DNA from: Gymnorhina tibicen
Taxonomy: Eukaryota; Chordata; Aves; Passeriformes; Artamidae
Direction of reading: 5' to 3'
Length of the DNA: 64,000 bases
NCBI GenBank assembly: GCA_013399875.1
Contig: VXAZ01006790.1
Span: 372,001 to 436,000, forward strand
In this document: positions 34,880-47,800 of the stretch, in pieces
How the letters are laid out: the number at the start of each line of letters is the position of its first letter
Position numbering within the stretch: the stretch's first letter is position 1
Position numbers and translations under genes: made by a program
The notes under the pieces: generated by a model
Told to the model about the DNA's origin: nothing
Database searches by the model: none
What the model saw: only the letters and a program-made list of their open reading frames with translations

Positions 34880-37800
34880 AGCTTTTAAGGATAAATGAAG
34901 TAACCAAACATAACATTTGGGCTATTTGGGCTTTTCCATGCAGAGAAACAACAGTGCTTGGACACCTGACTATGTGAAAAACCAAAAAGATTGAAGCAAA
35001 AGTAACAGTTATTCTAAAGAGATAATATTATTTGCAACAGTATTGTAAAAACTGTGAAAAAAAGTGAAAAAAAAGGAGAAAAAGCCAGAATTATTTACTT
35101 TGGTTTCTAATCTTAATTCCAAAATAAATAAATTACAAAACATCAGAGAAATTGCATTTTGGTGCAAAGAGGCTTGGACAAACTATTTTACTTTCTTTTG
35201 TTTTCTTACTTCTCAGATATTTCTGGAGGGCTTGAAGAACTGTTCAAACTGTTATGAGGTTGGTATTTTGCCCTCTGGCATGGGAAGAAACAGGTCAGTT
35301 GTATATGTTTATATCAGAGGAAATTTAAAGGTTTTTTTTAAATGAAAATTCATCCGTAAGCCCTGGTGGCAGTGCCCCCAGTGGATGCCAGGGAAGGGAG
35401 CCTGGAAAAGAAGAGGGGACTGCTGATACTTGGTGAAGGGAAAAAAGAGTGAGGGAAAGGATCAATAGGCAAATGTGGAGCAAGGTTTTTGCACGTAGGT
35501 GTGGGAGCACTGATCAACCACAAGCTGGTTACAGAGCTGTCAGGATGAGGTTCAAGAGCCACCGGCAATCCAGGAGGGGCTGGTGGAGCAGGGCAGGCAA
35601 GGCAGATGCAGCAGACACTTCACAGCACAAACTCTGCAGCAGTTTAGATTGTTTTACTGGCGAACTCTACAGATTTAAGCCTGGATCTCACTGGCATTTG
35701 GATCTCAGCAGTTAGGACTCCATATACCTTTTGGGACAATAGCACAGAGATGTACTTGGCACATAACACAGAGGATGGGAAGTTTTATGATCTGAGTGGT
35801 CATTTCATCCCAAGCCATAAAGCAGCAACTGTTACAACTCTCCCCTGAGGGTGGGTTTCTTCAAGAAACATATCCCTTCGGAGAAGAACAGGGGAATTGT
35901 GTCCTGAATGAAACAGAATGATGACAATTCAAGGGTCTGTTTCTTGAGACTGTACAGAACTTGGACTGGGTCACCACTTCTTAGGTAAAATTTCTACAAA
36001 GTATCAGAGTCTCTCAAGGAATGCAGTGGATTGTGGGAGCACAGTTGAGTTCTCAGCTGATGGAAACAGGCAGAGGGGGTCTGCACTCTGAGTAATCTTC
36101 CAAGTGCCTGGGTTACTTAAAGTGAAATATAGTAAGACTTCTTGGCAGTATTTGGTGTTGGGCACTGATGCAGAGTACAACTTATAAGAACTGATGGTTT
36201 CATCGTTTCAAATAGTTCACTGGGATGCAGTTTGGCTGGTCCAGCAGATCTTGGCTCAGGACTTCACTGTGTTACATCATGTTCGTACCAGTTCTTACTC
36301 CTTGGCATTCAGCTGTAGTTTGTGCCCTCTATCTGGTAAAGGATAGCAGGAGATTGTCAAGATTAAATGGTAATGAATCAGCATCACTGTCTGGAAGCTT
36401 GAAAGTTGCTGACCACTGCCTCAAATGGGGTAGTCTCTTCCAGAAAGTGACTGGTTGTCAGATGTCTTCACATGTAGGCAGACAAGATTTGGGCTGTCAT
36501 TTGTCTTGTAGGTTAGAGCAGAGATGACCCATGCACTGCTCAGGAAGAAATGTGGGGTGAGGGCTTTGGGACTTCAGCATGTCCCGATTTGTCTGGTTGT
36601 GAGTCTGATTATCTGATTCTGACACAGGTGATGGTGTATTTCTTTATGATCCCTTGTGATAGTCTATCAATGAACATAAAATCATCTCGATCTGGCTCTG
36701 TTTTTATTGTCAGGTGAAAGAACTGGAATTAAATGTCTTAGCTAAGACCTCTTCTGGACTTGATTTATGCAGAGAACACAACCAAAATTGATTGAATACA
36801 ACAGGATTAATTTATTTGCCTCATGTTAGAACCTAATCCAAGACCCTCAATTATCTTTCAATCAGTGTCAGTGAAAAATGGGGAAATACACTGTGATTTC
36901 TTAAACTAAGATGTTATTTTCCTGCATGTTCATTTAGACTCAAGTTCAGAAAAACCCCAGGAATCTGTGCTTAATATCTCTAAGTCACCTACACCATCAT
37001 GTCTCTAAGGAAAGACAGTTTTACAGTTAAATCAGAAAAGCTGTTATGAAGTATCAGCATTCCCCATCAGTACATTTTGTCTAGTGCTTGCTTTAATTCC
37101 CAAAGGTGTAAAAGAAGGTGTTCTTATTTGATAATATTTGAATCAGATTCAAAGTGAATCATTGTACTACAGCACAGTCTTTTCCTTTTTTTAAACTCTT
37201 TTGTAATTCCCAGTTACTTTGTAATGCTGACACAGCTCCATCTATCCTGAATTCCACTCAGATACACAAATCTTGTGTCAGGACTCTGTGTTTCGAGCAC
37301 TCGGATGTGATGCCCTTGCTGCTCTCCTGTGGCACCACATCCTAGTGATGTTTTCCCAGTAAAGGCACTGCAGAGAGCAGATTAGCTAGGCTTTCACTTG
37401 CTGCAAGGCAGAACTGAACAGTCAATTACCATCCATTGGCTGCAGGGAACAAATAGACTTCACCTTGGAGCTCATTCTTGAGGCTCTTCCCTACCAGTGC
37501 AACTGGAGAGCTGTCACTAGTGCAGCACTGGCTGGTGACATATGAAGGATGATCATATACTGTATTTCCTGGTTTCTTTTCCTGCTGAGGCTCACCTGAA
37601 GGCAATACCCACCCCCTATTCTTTCCCTTCTATGTGCTTGCCAGTAGATGGTGGTAGCAGTTGCTCTATTGATGGCAGTGCCATACAGTGCTGACGTTTG
37701 AGAAAAGCAGTGTTTTATGACAGCAGCAAGATTTACTTCTCTTTGGGAATCTATATTCTGTCAAAGAATGTACGTTAGGCCCTGCTGAAGTGCTGCCACT

Positions 37801-39610
37801 TCCATTTAAGCTGAGGCCTCTCCAGCAGCAGCTCCACGAAGGGGCTCACCTCGTCAACAGCGATCACACCCGAGTGTGAGATTAGCAGAGAAGCTGCTGA
37901 AACAAAAGATACTTGTTAAATACAGCGAGGGTCAGCCACAGAATGTTAGATGTTCCAAAAACAAGGCTTCAGGGTGCAGGGAAGAAGTGCAGACTCTTAT
38001 GAGGAGTGACTGCTGCCTGTGCGAAGCTGTGGGCTCAGCAAAGCAGGAGTTGGGATACGGTGCTGGGCAGCTCCCACGCTGTTCTTCAGCTGCGGCAAGG
38101 GAAATGTACTTAAATCAAAGTTACAGGGCAGGAGCCTGCTGATCATCAAGCTGCCTATTAATAGATGGTACATTTGGGAAGCCTGAAATCTCTGCCATAA
38201 ATTAATAAGCTTTAAACTGGCTGAGACAGGGCCATTCTGTGATGTGCTAGGAAGGTGCTCAGCCAAGTCTTAATGGTAAATTCTCCTCAGTTTTAAGGTT
38301 CAAAACCAAGCAAAGGATCCGAAGCCCACAGCCATCCTTTCACCAAAATCATGGAGCCACATTATTCCACTGGTGGTTATGTGGGTGCAAGTAGGCAGTA
38401 AAACATAGAGCCTGCCTGGGGCACCAACAGGCCTGGTTATGAGGGATGGGCACCCAACAAAGACAGGCTGCAGGGATGGGGAGAGGGGGGCTAAGGACGT
38501 GACCAACTAAGATGGACTTTTCTTCTATTAGTACAATCTGATTTTTAAGAAAGAGATATTTAGCCCTTATCTGTGTCCCCTAGCCTGGTGTGATATTATT
38601 CTGGTGTACACCAAAGCAGTGTCTGGGCATTTCATGCCATAAACATAATAAGGGACTTGGGCCCTTGGACACCATTGGAGCTTAGCAGAAACGGTAGGAA
38701 AAAATGATATGGCCACTTTACAGGTGAAGTTTCAAAACTTAGGTTGAGAGTTAGGTAGGAAGCAAGTTTTCCTAGACCTCAATTTCAGCATCTAAATCTA
38801 AAATATCCATTTTCCTTTTCCTCCTGTAATATAACCACAGCTCTATTCTCCAACTAATCAGGGAATTTTCAACAACTATATCTTCATGAAAACCTGAAAA
38901 TGTAGTATCTACAGTTTGCTGGCTTGATTTTTCAGCCTGCACAGCATTCAGTTCTCTGGCATTCCTGGGATTACTGGCTTCTTGACATTACATCAAGCTT
39001 CTTATTTAAGTTTCTGTAGTGTGAGTTTAAGGATCCGAGTTTTAGACACAAATTTTTGCTTTGAAAATTGTGTTCAGCAACTGTATAGACTTTAAAAAAA
39101 ACCCCAATATCCTGACAAGGGAGCTCTCCTCCTGAGTCTTAACCCTGGCAAGTTTTTAATTTCTTTTTCCTCCCTCCCAGGAAAGAGATTCACCTAAGAT
39201 GCAAAGCATATAAAACTGTCAGATCAGATGCATGATATGTATAATTAATGGTGTAGAACAAAATGATAAACCCTACCCTGAAAACACAAAATCTTTCCTT
39301 TTTAAAGTTGCCTCCTGCTTTCACCTTTCCAATTCCTCTAGGACTGTGTAACATTTAGATGAAATCAGCTACTTCAGGGCAAGAAAACAGTGCCATTTTC
39401 ATCTGAACAGGAACATTTGGAGCCTACCAAAAAATCCCTGCTAGTCTGTGGCTCTCCTTTGGCCCTCTTGTTCAGTTTCCTGTATTCAAAACCTGCCCGC
39501 TCGGGGTGTGCTGACCTGCTGGTTGCTCTGCCAAGCTGTATCAGAGAGGTGACATTGCTCTGCATCCACGAAACACAACGTGAGGGGGGCAGCCAAAAGG
39601 GAGGGTCTCA
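34880..39610. other. non-coding DNA without recognised features
   Basis: No coding frame with a recognisable motif, no RNA gene and no named repeat. A modestly GC-richer patch at about 35340-35640 and another at 37790-38110 lack clear CpG-island character. Confidence 0.45.
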
Positions 39611-39619
39611 CATCTAGGG

Positions 39620-39770
39620 CACATTGCAGATGCCTCATCCCTTAAAGTGTTCAAGGCCAGGCTGGATGCAGCTCTAAGCAACCTGGTCTAGTTAAATGTG
39701 TCCCTGCCCAAGGCAGGGGAGTTAAAATGAGATGATCTTTAAGGTTTAAGGTGAAATCCTTGTTCACAGA
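39620..39770 (+). mobile_element. CR1 LINE 3' fragment
   Basis: Diagnostic blocks are AGTGTTCAAGGCCAGGCTGGATGCAGCTC, AAGCAACCTGGTCTAGTTAAATGTGTCCCTGCCCAAGGCAGGGGAGTTAAAATGAGATGATCTTTAAGG. These match the avian CR1 3' end on the plus strand. The extreme tail is missing or diverged. Confidence 0.88.
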
Positions 39771-40294
39771 GTTGTTTCGGTAGGCAAAGGGAAGATTTTT
39801 TTATTCTTCTGGAGAGCTAGAAAAAGATCCCATATAGGGGTCAGATGCACATAATCAGCTTGTCCCAACGTAGGCGAAGGTACCACTGGACCTTTATTCT
39901 TGTTTGGCTTCCTGCTGTTCTTAGCAACTTAAAATAAAATTAGCAAATAAAGGGGAAATTGCCTGCACATGAAAAAATTCTCACAAAGAAACCTGAAGAA
40001 CAATATCCATCAGAATAATGACTTGGAAAATACCACTCAAGGAGTCAAGGTACCTAGCTCCATATGGGGAATCTTAAACTTGAGATGGTCTCTATGTGCT
40101 TGATAGTTTCATTCATACAACCCAGATGTGCTTTCAGACAGCCCGGGTGCAATACTGAAGATTCAAATGGAGGAGAAAGACAGAAGTTAAGGCCCTGATA
40201 AATGAAGAAACATATAATCTATGGGTGGGAATCCAGTATAAAGTACTTCATGTGGCCTGTTAAAGCCTATTAAGCCTTTAATAGTTGTACTGTG

Positions 40295-40490
40295 AGCCCT
40301 GACTGAATGGCAGAACAGTTGAGGCTGAAGATACCTCTGGTGGTTGTCTCCTCCAGCCACCTCCAGGTGACTTTTGAGTATCTCCAAGGATGGAGACGCA
40401 ACAGCAGTTATGCTGGGGTGAAACGTTCTGAGCCAGGTATCAATCACACACTGATACTTGCTCTTCAGTGACACAGGAGCTGCCTGAGGA
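40295..40490 (-). mobile_element. CR1 LINE 3' fragment
   Basis: Read on the plus strand, TTGAGGCTGAAGATACCTCTGG, CTCCAGCCACCTCCAGG, TTTGAGTATCTCCAAGGATGGAGACGCAACAGC and TCTGAGCCAGGTATCAATCACAC follow the reverse complement of an avian CR1 3' region. It is diverged and truncated. Confidence 0.75.
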
Positions 40491-40886
40491 GTATAGTTAG
40501 TACTGTGTGAGGACATGGCCTGAGCAGAGCTCTCTGACGCAGAAGTTCAGCTGTGCCTTTGGGTATTCAGGTTTTGTTTGAAATGACTTTTAAGATGTGT
40601 CAGATAGATTGTTTAGAGGAATAAAACAAAAAAATCACAGAGCTGCTCTTGGTCTCCTTCAGGCAACAGAACATCTTGACTTGCCCCTCTGAGGGAAAAC
40701 TGGAAAGTTTAAGAACTTAATTTGCTATTGAATAGTTTGTTTTTCTTTTGGCCTGTATATTAATATATGCACTACGCGTATGCCAAGTGGTCTGCATGTC
40801 AGAACATCATCACTAATCTTGGGAAAGAGGAGTCCTTCAGAGAAGAACTTTAGGGAGTTGTCATTTGAAAGGTCTCTGTATTTCAG

Positions 40887-41038
40887 CAGTGCTGGATATG
40901 ATATGGAAGTCCAGCAATGACAGAGGCAATGCTACAACATGGGTGTCTGACCACAGGGCTCAAACTCCTGGAAGAAGCACTACCATTTATTCTGTGAAGT
41001 ATGACTGGCAAAATTCCTCACCTTGGGAAAGATCTGAA
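40887..41038 (+). other. splice-bounded open frame, candidate internal exon
   Basis: A strong acceptor (TCTCTGTATTTCAG ending at 40886) and a donor GAA|GTGAGT at 41039 flank 152 bp. One frame is open for all 50 codons, starting GTG at 40889. This would be an exon entered in phase 1 and left in phase 0. The peptide contains WKSSNDRGNATTWVSD and IYSVKYDWQNSSPWERSE, with two Asn-x-Ser/Thr sites, as expected of an extracellular segment. I recognise no family. The other two frames close within 40 bases. Chance is still a serious alternative. Confidence 0.2.
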
Positions 41039-41129
41039 GTGAGTTACATAAAGCAGCTGCTGTTGGCATTGCTTCCTTTCTTACATGACCGAATTGCATG
41101 GAAAAGGCTGACTTATGGTTAGGTAAAAC

Positions 41130-43680
41130 TGGAAAACAGTGAACACGTTGCTGAACAGTGTTTGATGTTGTTTAGTATTTGCTGAACTTGTTGTTTAGTG
41201 TATCTGTTGGGTAGTAGATGTACAAAGTGGGGTACGTGAGCCAAAGGGAACATTTCCTGCTGTATTGTGCAGGGACAGTGGAAAAGTCAAGGAAAGTTCA
41301 CTCTGCTCTTAAAATCTTAGTTTGTGAGCTGTTCTTTTGAAATCCAGGCTTTGCTGAGCTGCTGCATTTAATCTCAATATCTACTCTGTCATTAAAGCAC
41401 TGATTTGTTCTTTCTTCTGTACTGAAAATTACACTGTTCCATGAAAACTACCATCACTTCTGGAGAAGACTGTGTCTAGTCTTCTAAATCTTTGTAAGTG
41501 GGCATTAATGGCATTATATGACTTTAGTGTAAAATAAACAGGAATGCTTGAAACGAACACCTGCTTTCACAGACTGTTATTAGAGTCGGGATATTGAGAG
41601 CCTGGATTTATTTGTGTGGCTCGGAAGATATGTTTCACCTCTGTTTTCAGAGGCAAGTGTGCAACAGCTCTATTTCTGCCATAATGTGTGTTATTAATTT
41701 ATGGAAACTAAAGGCAGAGTGAGAGCTGGAAAAAGAACTTTTTTAATGGCTATAATTCAGGCATCTAAAAATAATACTTCCAGGTTCCTTCTATAGCCTA
41801 TTGCTTGTGTCTTTTCTTTTTAGTTCTTTGTGGCATGAGCTAATTTTTCCTGTGTTTGATACAGCTACTATTTCACTATAACTCTATATATGAAAAAGTA
41901 GTTAGAAACACCTGCTGCAAGTTTATTTTTCATTTAACTAACAAATTCATTTTTTGTTTTTTGCTGTGCACATAGCAATTTGAGTTAACCTCATTTATCC
42001 TATTCAAAAATGTAAGTACTTTAATTACACCACTGCCTTCTTCCTCAAATAATTTTAAAATGATGGAATTTCAATTTGTATAGTCTGTCCTCATATTGTA
42101 CATATTTTTAATCAGAAGTTCCAGCTTATTACCATCTGTACCACTTCACAGGCCTACAGGATGCTATTAGGCAACCAGGTTATGAGGACAGAACTCAGCA
42201 GACAGATGTCAATTTCCTTACTCTTAGAAACAGGGCTCCAGGTACCAGGGAGACCTATTCCTTCTCATTCTTTCAAGACTTTTACGTCTTTTATAATTGG
42301 TACTTCAAGACACCAGTATAGCAGACGAGCAAAGTAATTGTAAACTCTTTGCATGCAGGGCTTGTATTCCCTCCTTGATGTTTGTAGTTTATATCATGCA
42401 TCCATTTGTAGCCGTAATTATACAATGTGCAAAACAACACTTTTTCCCTTGAAATGAAAATAAAATTCTTGGCTTGGTTCTTCAGATTTGCATTTTGTCT
42501 AACACTGAACTGATGTATTTTTTTTGGTTCAGTGTATGAACTAACCTTGCGGTATTGAGGACAAAATATTAAGCAGTGCAGTAAAGAAGGCTACTCTGAA
42601 GTTACAGTTCATTCCTGATACATATGGATTGGCATCAAATCCTGATACAAAAAATGAAAATTTAGTGGCTGGACACCTTCCTAGTGACTTTCTGAGCCGA
42701 TAATTCCACGTACAGTGGGCATGTGTGGGTTTCCCAATGTGTGAGGATCTGGCTTGGTTCCTTGTCCTATATTTTTAGGTGAAAATGAAATTAGACATCT
42801 AACAAAAGAGGAGGAGAATGTGTTTTTGAATATCAGAAAATACAGTCTCTGTAGAAAGTCCTTGTGGGACTATTTATTTATGTCTAGTTAAGGTTTGCAG
42901 CCTCTATGTGTTATGTGGTGATTGCCTGTAGGGAAAAAAAAAGTATTTATATATAATGAAGTAGGGCACAGTTCCTACAAACAGATATGCTGGAAATTAA
43001 ACCAGGAAAGAAAGTATTTCTTTACACTATTCTCAGCGGTGTGCTGCGAATATATAGGGTTTCCTAAATTATACTTGGGCCTCTCCAATAGATTCATTAT
43101 TAGATGTTTGATATAAAACTTCACTGGCTGTGCAAAAACCCAGGATGTATCATTACAAATGCATCTTCAGTGAACTCTTTTTTAAAAAGCCACATCATTT
43201 TATGTTGCATTACTTTCAACTTATTTTCAGTATAAATAATAATATAGAAAGCATTGTTTTCTTTAATATCACTTGTGTTTTGTCGCCTTCCTCTCTCAGA
43301 CAAACAACTAAGCCAGCATCATGGGGACAGGAGTGAACAAGTAAAATCAAAAAGTTCTCCTTTCTTGTGAGCACAAATTAGTTATGTGCAATACCTTCAG
43401 CAGATTTTGGTAGAAGGAAAATAAATTATACATTTGCTTGCAGAATATTTATTTTTCAGACTGATTATTTTTTCATTTAGGACAAGTGAATTTCATAAAG
43501 TGTTTTACTTCTGTTCTTTTTCCCAGGATTGATTTAAGAAAAGAAAGCTTTGTTACAAAATAAATGCAAGCAGCTGGGGAAAAAAGGTATCCTAATATGC
43601 TTCCCAATGATTAAAACACATTATCAAGTGATAAATGCAAAGGGTTTTTTCTCTCACTGTCTCCCCATGCCCCTCATCAC
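41130..43680. other. AT-rich non-coding DNA
   Basis: Short open frames only, with none recognisable. No named repeats were identified. Confidence 0.45.
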
Positions 43681-43689
43681 AAATAAGTA

Positions 43690-43905
43690 CATAGGAGGCA
43701 TGTCAGCTGGACAGCCCTGGAGACAAAAGGTAACACTGCACGGACCAGGGCAATAGCGGGTACCTGCCTGTTTAGACACTTCAGCTGGAAACAGCAGTGG
43801 TCCCTTTGTAAGTGTCGTCTCACATCATCGGTCAGACCCACTCAGTCCAGGGCTTCCCTTCCCGGCTGTCCAATAAAGACACCTTTCCATCAGTGACTAT
43901 GATGC
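43690..43905 (+). other. possible eroded LTR-like segment with AATAAA
   Basis: This is a block richer in G+C and CpG than its surroundings. It ends in GGCTGTCCAATAAAGACACC, with AATAAA at 43872, shortly upstream of the better LTR at 43,952. The composition and terminal signal resemble the R/U5 part of another LTR. I could not define ends or a TATA box. It could equally be the 3' end of a host transcript. Confidence 0.22.
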
Positions 43906-43951
43906 CTTAGGTTTTAACTTTTATATTTTTCAAATCCTGTACTGCCTCGTG

Positions 43952-44339
43952 TGTAACTGTGAAGTTTCATGTGTCCTGTTAACTACTGTTCTCTCATGCT
44001 GGTTAGACATAACAAACCCTCTCTGGGTTTCCACTTCAAGGACACCTTGATTGTCCCAGGCCCCAAAATGTGTAAACTAAAAGCCTTTGAGAGGAGGGGC
44101 AAACTTGGGGTAATTATATCATTAACTGTAATTATAATCGGAGAATTAACCCTGATATGCAAATGGACCAAACTTATGAATGTGTGAAGAACTCGTGACC
44201 CAGGGTCCATCTTGGGTGGAGCCCCTCGTAGGCTTTACACTCCCAAGGTGTACCTTTGAAGGCCTTTCAAATAAATACCTACTTTTATTCTCTTATTCTT
44301 GTCTAGCCTCTGCTTTCGGGTAGCTACTTCAAGGCATCA
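43952..44339 (+). mobile_element. endogenous retrovirus LTR, plus strand
   Basis: About 390 bp from a TG start near 43952 (or 43958) to a CA end at 44339. AATAAA is at 44270-44275 and is followed by a T-rich stretch and a short U5. An octamer-type ATGCAAAT lies at about 44157. The ACAAACCCTCTCTGGGTTTCCACTTCAAGGACACC and CCAGGCCCC strings resemble an LTR family dispersed in bird genomes, as I recall it. Flanking 5-bp duplications are not clear, and there is no internal retroviral sequence on either side. It is therefore probably a solo LTR. Confidence 0.55.
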
Positions 44340-44349
44340 AGTACACCTG

Positions 44350-44735
44350 CTGCCAGCAAAGAAGGTTTGGTGGTGTCAATATATCTCTGCTTAGAACTGA
44401 GTAGAGGTAAACATTTTTTCCCCCTCAACTTAATTTCTGTCCTGCTTTTCTTTTTCCACATCAACATAGAATTAGAATGGAACAATCACAAATACACCCA
44501 TGACTACCTATAGCTCTCTAGCTCCCTCTCAGAACACCACCACAGGATATCAGAAGGACAAAATGAAATATTTTTGATATGGTAGTTCTGCATTGTACTA
44601 GAATATAATGAAAATACGATTTCTGATCGAGATTATTTATCTATATTTTATGTTTCAGTATGCCCCTATTCATATGATCTCTTTCCCCAGTATGATGGAA
44701 AACACAGAACCATTAATTTTGTAAACTTTTTTTAC
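44350..44735. other. non-coding DNA between LTR and CR1
   Basis: No coding frame or recognised element. AT-rich with no notable structure. Confidence 0.4.
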
Positions 44736-44737
44736 AT

Positions 44738-44815
44738 TAGAATCACAGAATAATTTGGGTTGGAAAGAGCCTTAAAGATCATCTAGTTCCAAACCCCCTG
44801 CCATGGGCAGGGAAA
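44738..44815 (-). mobile_element. CR1 LINE 3' terminal fragment
   Basis: AGAATCACAGAATAATTTGGGTTGGAAAGAGCCTTAAAGATCATCTAGTTCCAAACCCCCTGCCATGGGCAGGG is the reverse complement of an avian CR1 3' end. The ATTCTGTGATTCT tail is intact. It is a strongly 5'-truncated copy of under 80 bp with few changes, so it is relatively young. Confidence 0.92.
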
Positions 44816-44819
44816 TGTT

Positions 44820-47800
44820 CTTTACATATTAGTGCCAGCCAAAAATTACACACAACTACAGATAGGATTAAGATTTAATAGTAAGCCAAAGAATTTATCG
44901 CAGATCTATAAGCAGCTACAAAAAGCAGACACTAGACCTAGAAGTTTGGGGAAATGTTTTCTCTTGCACTGTTGCTACATAGAAATAATCCTAACATTTT
45001 TCAACAGGCTGTTCAGCTATTTCCTTCATCAGTGCCACATTCTATATACATTTAAATTTTTCCAAAATACCCTGAAATTTAATTTTTATATCTAGAATAA
45101 ACTGAAGGGATTCCCCCCTCCTGCTTCCCAGCACAGGAAAAAGAAAGTAGAAAATAGAAAGAAAAAAATCCAAATATTCAAACTGCGCTAAGCTTTAAAT
45201 CCAGCTTCCACAGGTGTATAATATCAGTCACCAGAAGCTATCAGAAGTCCTTACTTACGTGTGAAAGTAAGATAAGGAATTGTTCTGTTTCTCCTGTAAT
45301 GCTTTAAGTTTGCAAAACTGGGAAGCAGGGTTTTTAATTCTGAAATGCAAGATTTGTATCAACAACTCTGGGTAACTATTTCCTTTCAGATTCTGACTGC
45401 ATGAAGCTCTTGCTCTTACAGGTCTACATGAAAAACTGCAGGTAGGATAATCCAGATTTAGTTAATATTCTGTAAAACTGATAACAGTATGAATTCCATT
45501 CTTTCTGTGGCATGCACAGTTGTGCTTTCAGTTATTCCTGATTAGGTGATTTGTTAGTACACAGAAGCTCTTACAAATATCTCCTCTTTGCTAGCAGAGC
45601 CAGGTACACTGGGTGTACCAGGTACTACTGGGATTTGTAGGAGCCTTTCCCACAACCAGTGTGTGTTCAGCCCCCTCCTGCAGTCAGAGTATCCCTGCCT
45701 GGGGAAATAGTTCTTCCTGTAAGTGCCAACAACTCTGCCTGGCCCTGTATTTGCATGGATTTTATGACTCAGCTCAATGCAGACTTTCCTACCTTTTTTT
45801 TTTGGCACTCTCTTAGAACAACAGGCTTTTCCCTTAGAAAGTAACTGCCTGTTCCATTGATGATTTTGCACAGCCATCGCTGCTGCACTGGAGCAGATAT
45901 GACACTGTTCGTAAGTTCAGGGAAAAGCTACTTTAAAATCAGTTGTGGTTCACCGATGCTGTAAACATCTATTTTGATCAGTTAAAAAACATGGTTGCTT
46001 TTACTAAAAGCAGTGTCTGGGATGATTTAGTTTTGATTGTTCAGCACTGTTGGTGTTGAAAATAGGTGTGTCAGCATTTGAAAGATGGTCCTCAGGCACT
46101 CAGATTTCTTTAATAGCAAGCAAAATTCTCATTAACGGGCAATTTTAAAAAGCAATATTATTCATTTTTTGGGCTATTAAGCATATAGAGTGTTTATATT
46201 TCCAGCAAAGAATGAATTAATGGAAAATAAAGTTCTGTCATGCACTAGTGCCGCAGCATTGCAACATAATGTATGTGAGGCTGATTACAAGTCAGCTTTT
46301 CAACAGGATTATACATGATCAAAGCTTCTCGAGTGAGAATTATGTAACTTAAATGATTGAAAACAATTCTAATGTTTGTCTTCTCTGTTTCAAATCAAAG
46401 TTTTTTTCTTGTTAATGATGTGTTAAACTAAAAAAACCTACACCTGTGGGTCTCTATATCTCCCTAATAACAGATGTGTTCAGTGTCACATCCCTTCAGC
46501 ACAGACAGCTCAGGTGGTGTTTTGCCTCAGGTGCACATTGCTGGTAGGATTGACTGTATCAGCCTGAAAATATCTGCCTGTTTTGATGTCTAAATAACAC
46601 ATCAGGGCCGGGTCATGGCATGGCAGAGTGCTGTTCTTTGGAGGAAAGTCCCAGCAGGTAGGACAGTGTGTCCAGCAAGGAGGGATGAACTCATTCACAG
46701 GGACCTGACTTTCCACCCTCACCTTCTGCAAACCCTGACTCCTCTGAGAATGATCATACACCCTGGAAGGCCTGGTGCCTGAAGTACTTATCCATCACTA
46801 TAAGCACATCTGAAACCATCAAACACCGCCCACAGGGCTCTTTCAGATGTTAGGTTAGTGATTTTATGTAATGAATTGCCTTCTGAATTTTTATGTGCAT
46901 GGACATAATGCTAAAGTCTAGCAAAATTCTTTTCAAAAGTCTAGCTTTTGAAAAAAGCTATTAATGAGGTAATACTGAAGCTCTTATTTATTAATTGTTT
47001 ACCATTATCCAGAAAAGACCCATGTAATCAAGCACAGATGTATGGTTTTGATATAGAGCTCATGAAAACAACCACACTCTCTGTTGTAGGACCTAGGCTG
47101 AATTTGCTATCACTGTAGCAATGGTACATGATGGGAGTTTTTGTTCTGAACAAACCCAAATGGTTTCATGAGGCTCAGAATATGATCATTTCTGTGACTA
47201 CTTTCACAATCACACTGATTAATTTTTTCAACAAAAACCATTTTCTGCCTGTAAAGCAGAAATTGCAGTCTGTTCTCAGACTGAGATGTGCAGAGGTGCC
47301 TTCAGTCTGCACAGGTGCTGGACAAGCTCTCCCTGCCTAGCACCTGCCCTTCCAAGGGACTTCTGCCAGGAGAAGGGTCACTGCCCCACCGCACACCATC
47401 CGCAGAACCTGGCCATGGAGAATTAACGTGGTGTCAGTGTTCTGCCTTTCCTCAATGTCACTGATCTTGCACATATGCTTTCACACAGTCGGCAGATGTG
47501 GCCAAGGGAAGACACAGAATCAAACTCTGCAGGAAGGCTGCTTGCAAGTGGTATTAATAGAAAAAAAAACATACAGGAGCAATTTAAGTAACTTCACTTC
47601 CTTGAGGAGACAATACTGTGGTCAGGAAAAAATTCAAAAGTAAAATACATGGTATTGTTAGAAATGTGAAAAAAAGTGTCTCCTTCTTTCCTTTCTTTCC
47701 CCTCCTTCCCTCCTGCCCCCTCCAATTTTATCCACTGTTTTGATGGAGGCAAGTACAAAGTATTTTGTCCACAATATCCATTGATTGATTTGTCTGCTTT

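Noticed and set aside
45600..45640. Gly-x-y run (GTL GVP GTT GIC) after an acceptor-like CTAGCAG
   Set aside because: Only four triplets, followed by non-collagen residues and a stop. The opposite strand gives a similar Pro-Gly pattern because the sequence is partly symmetrical.
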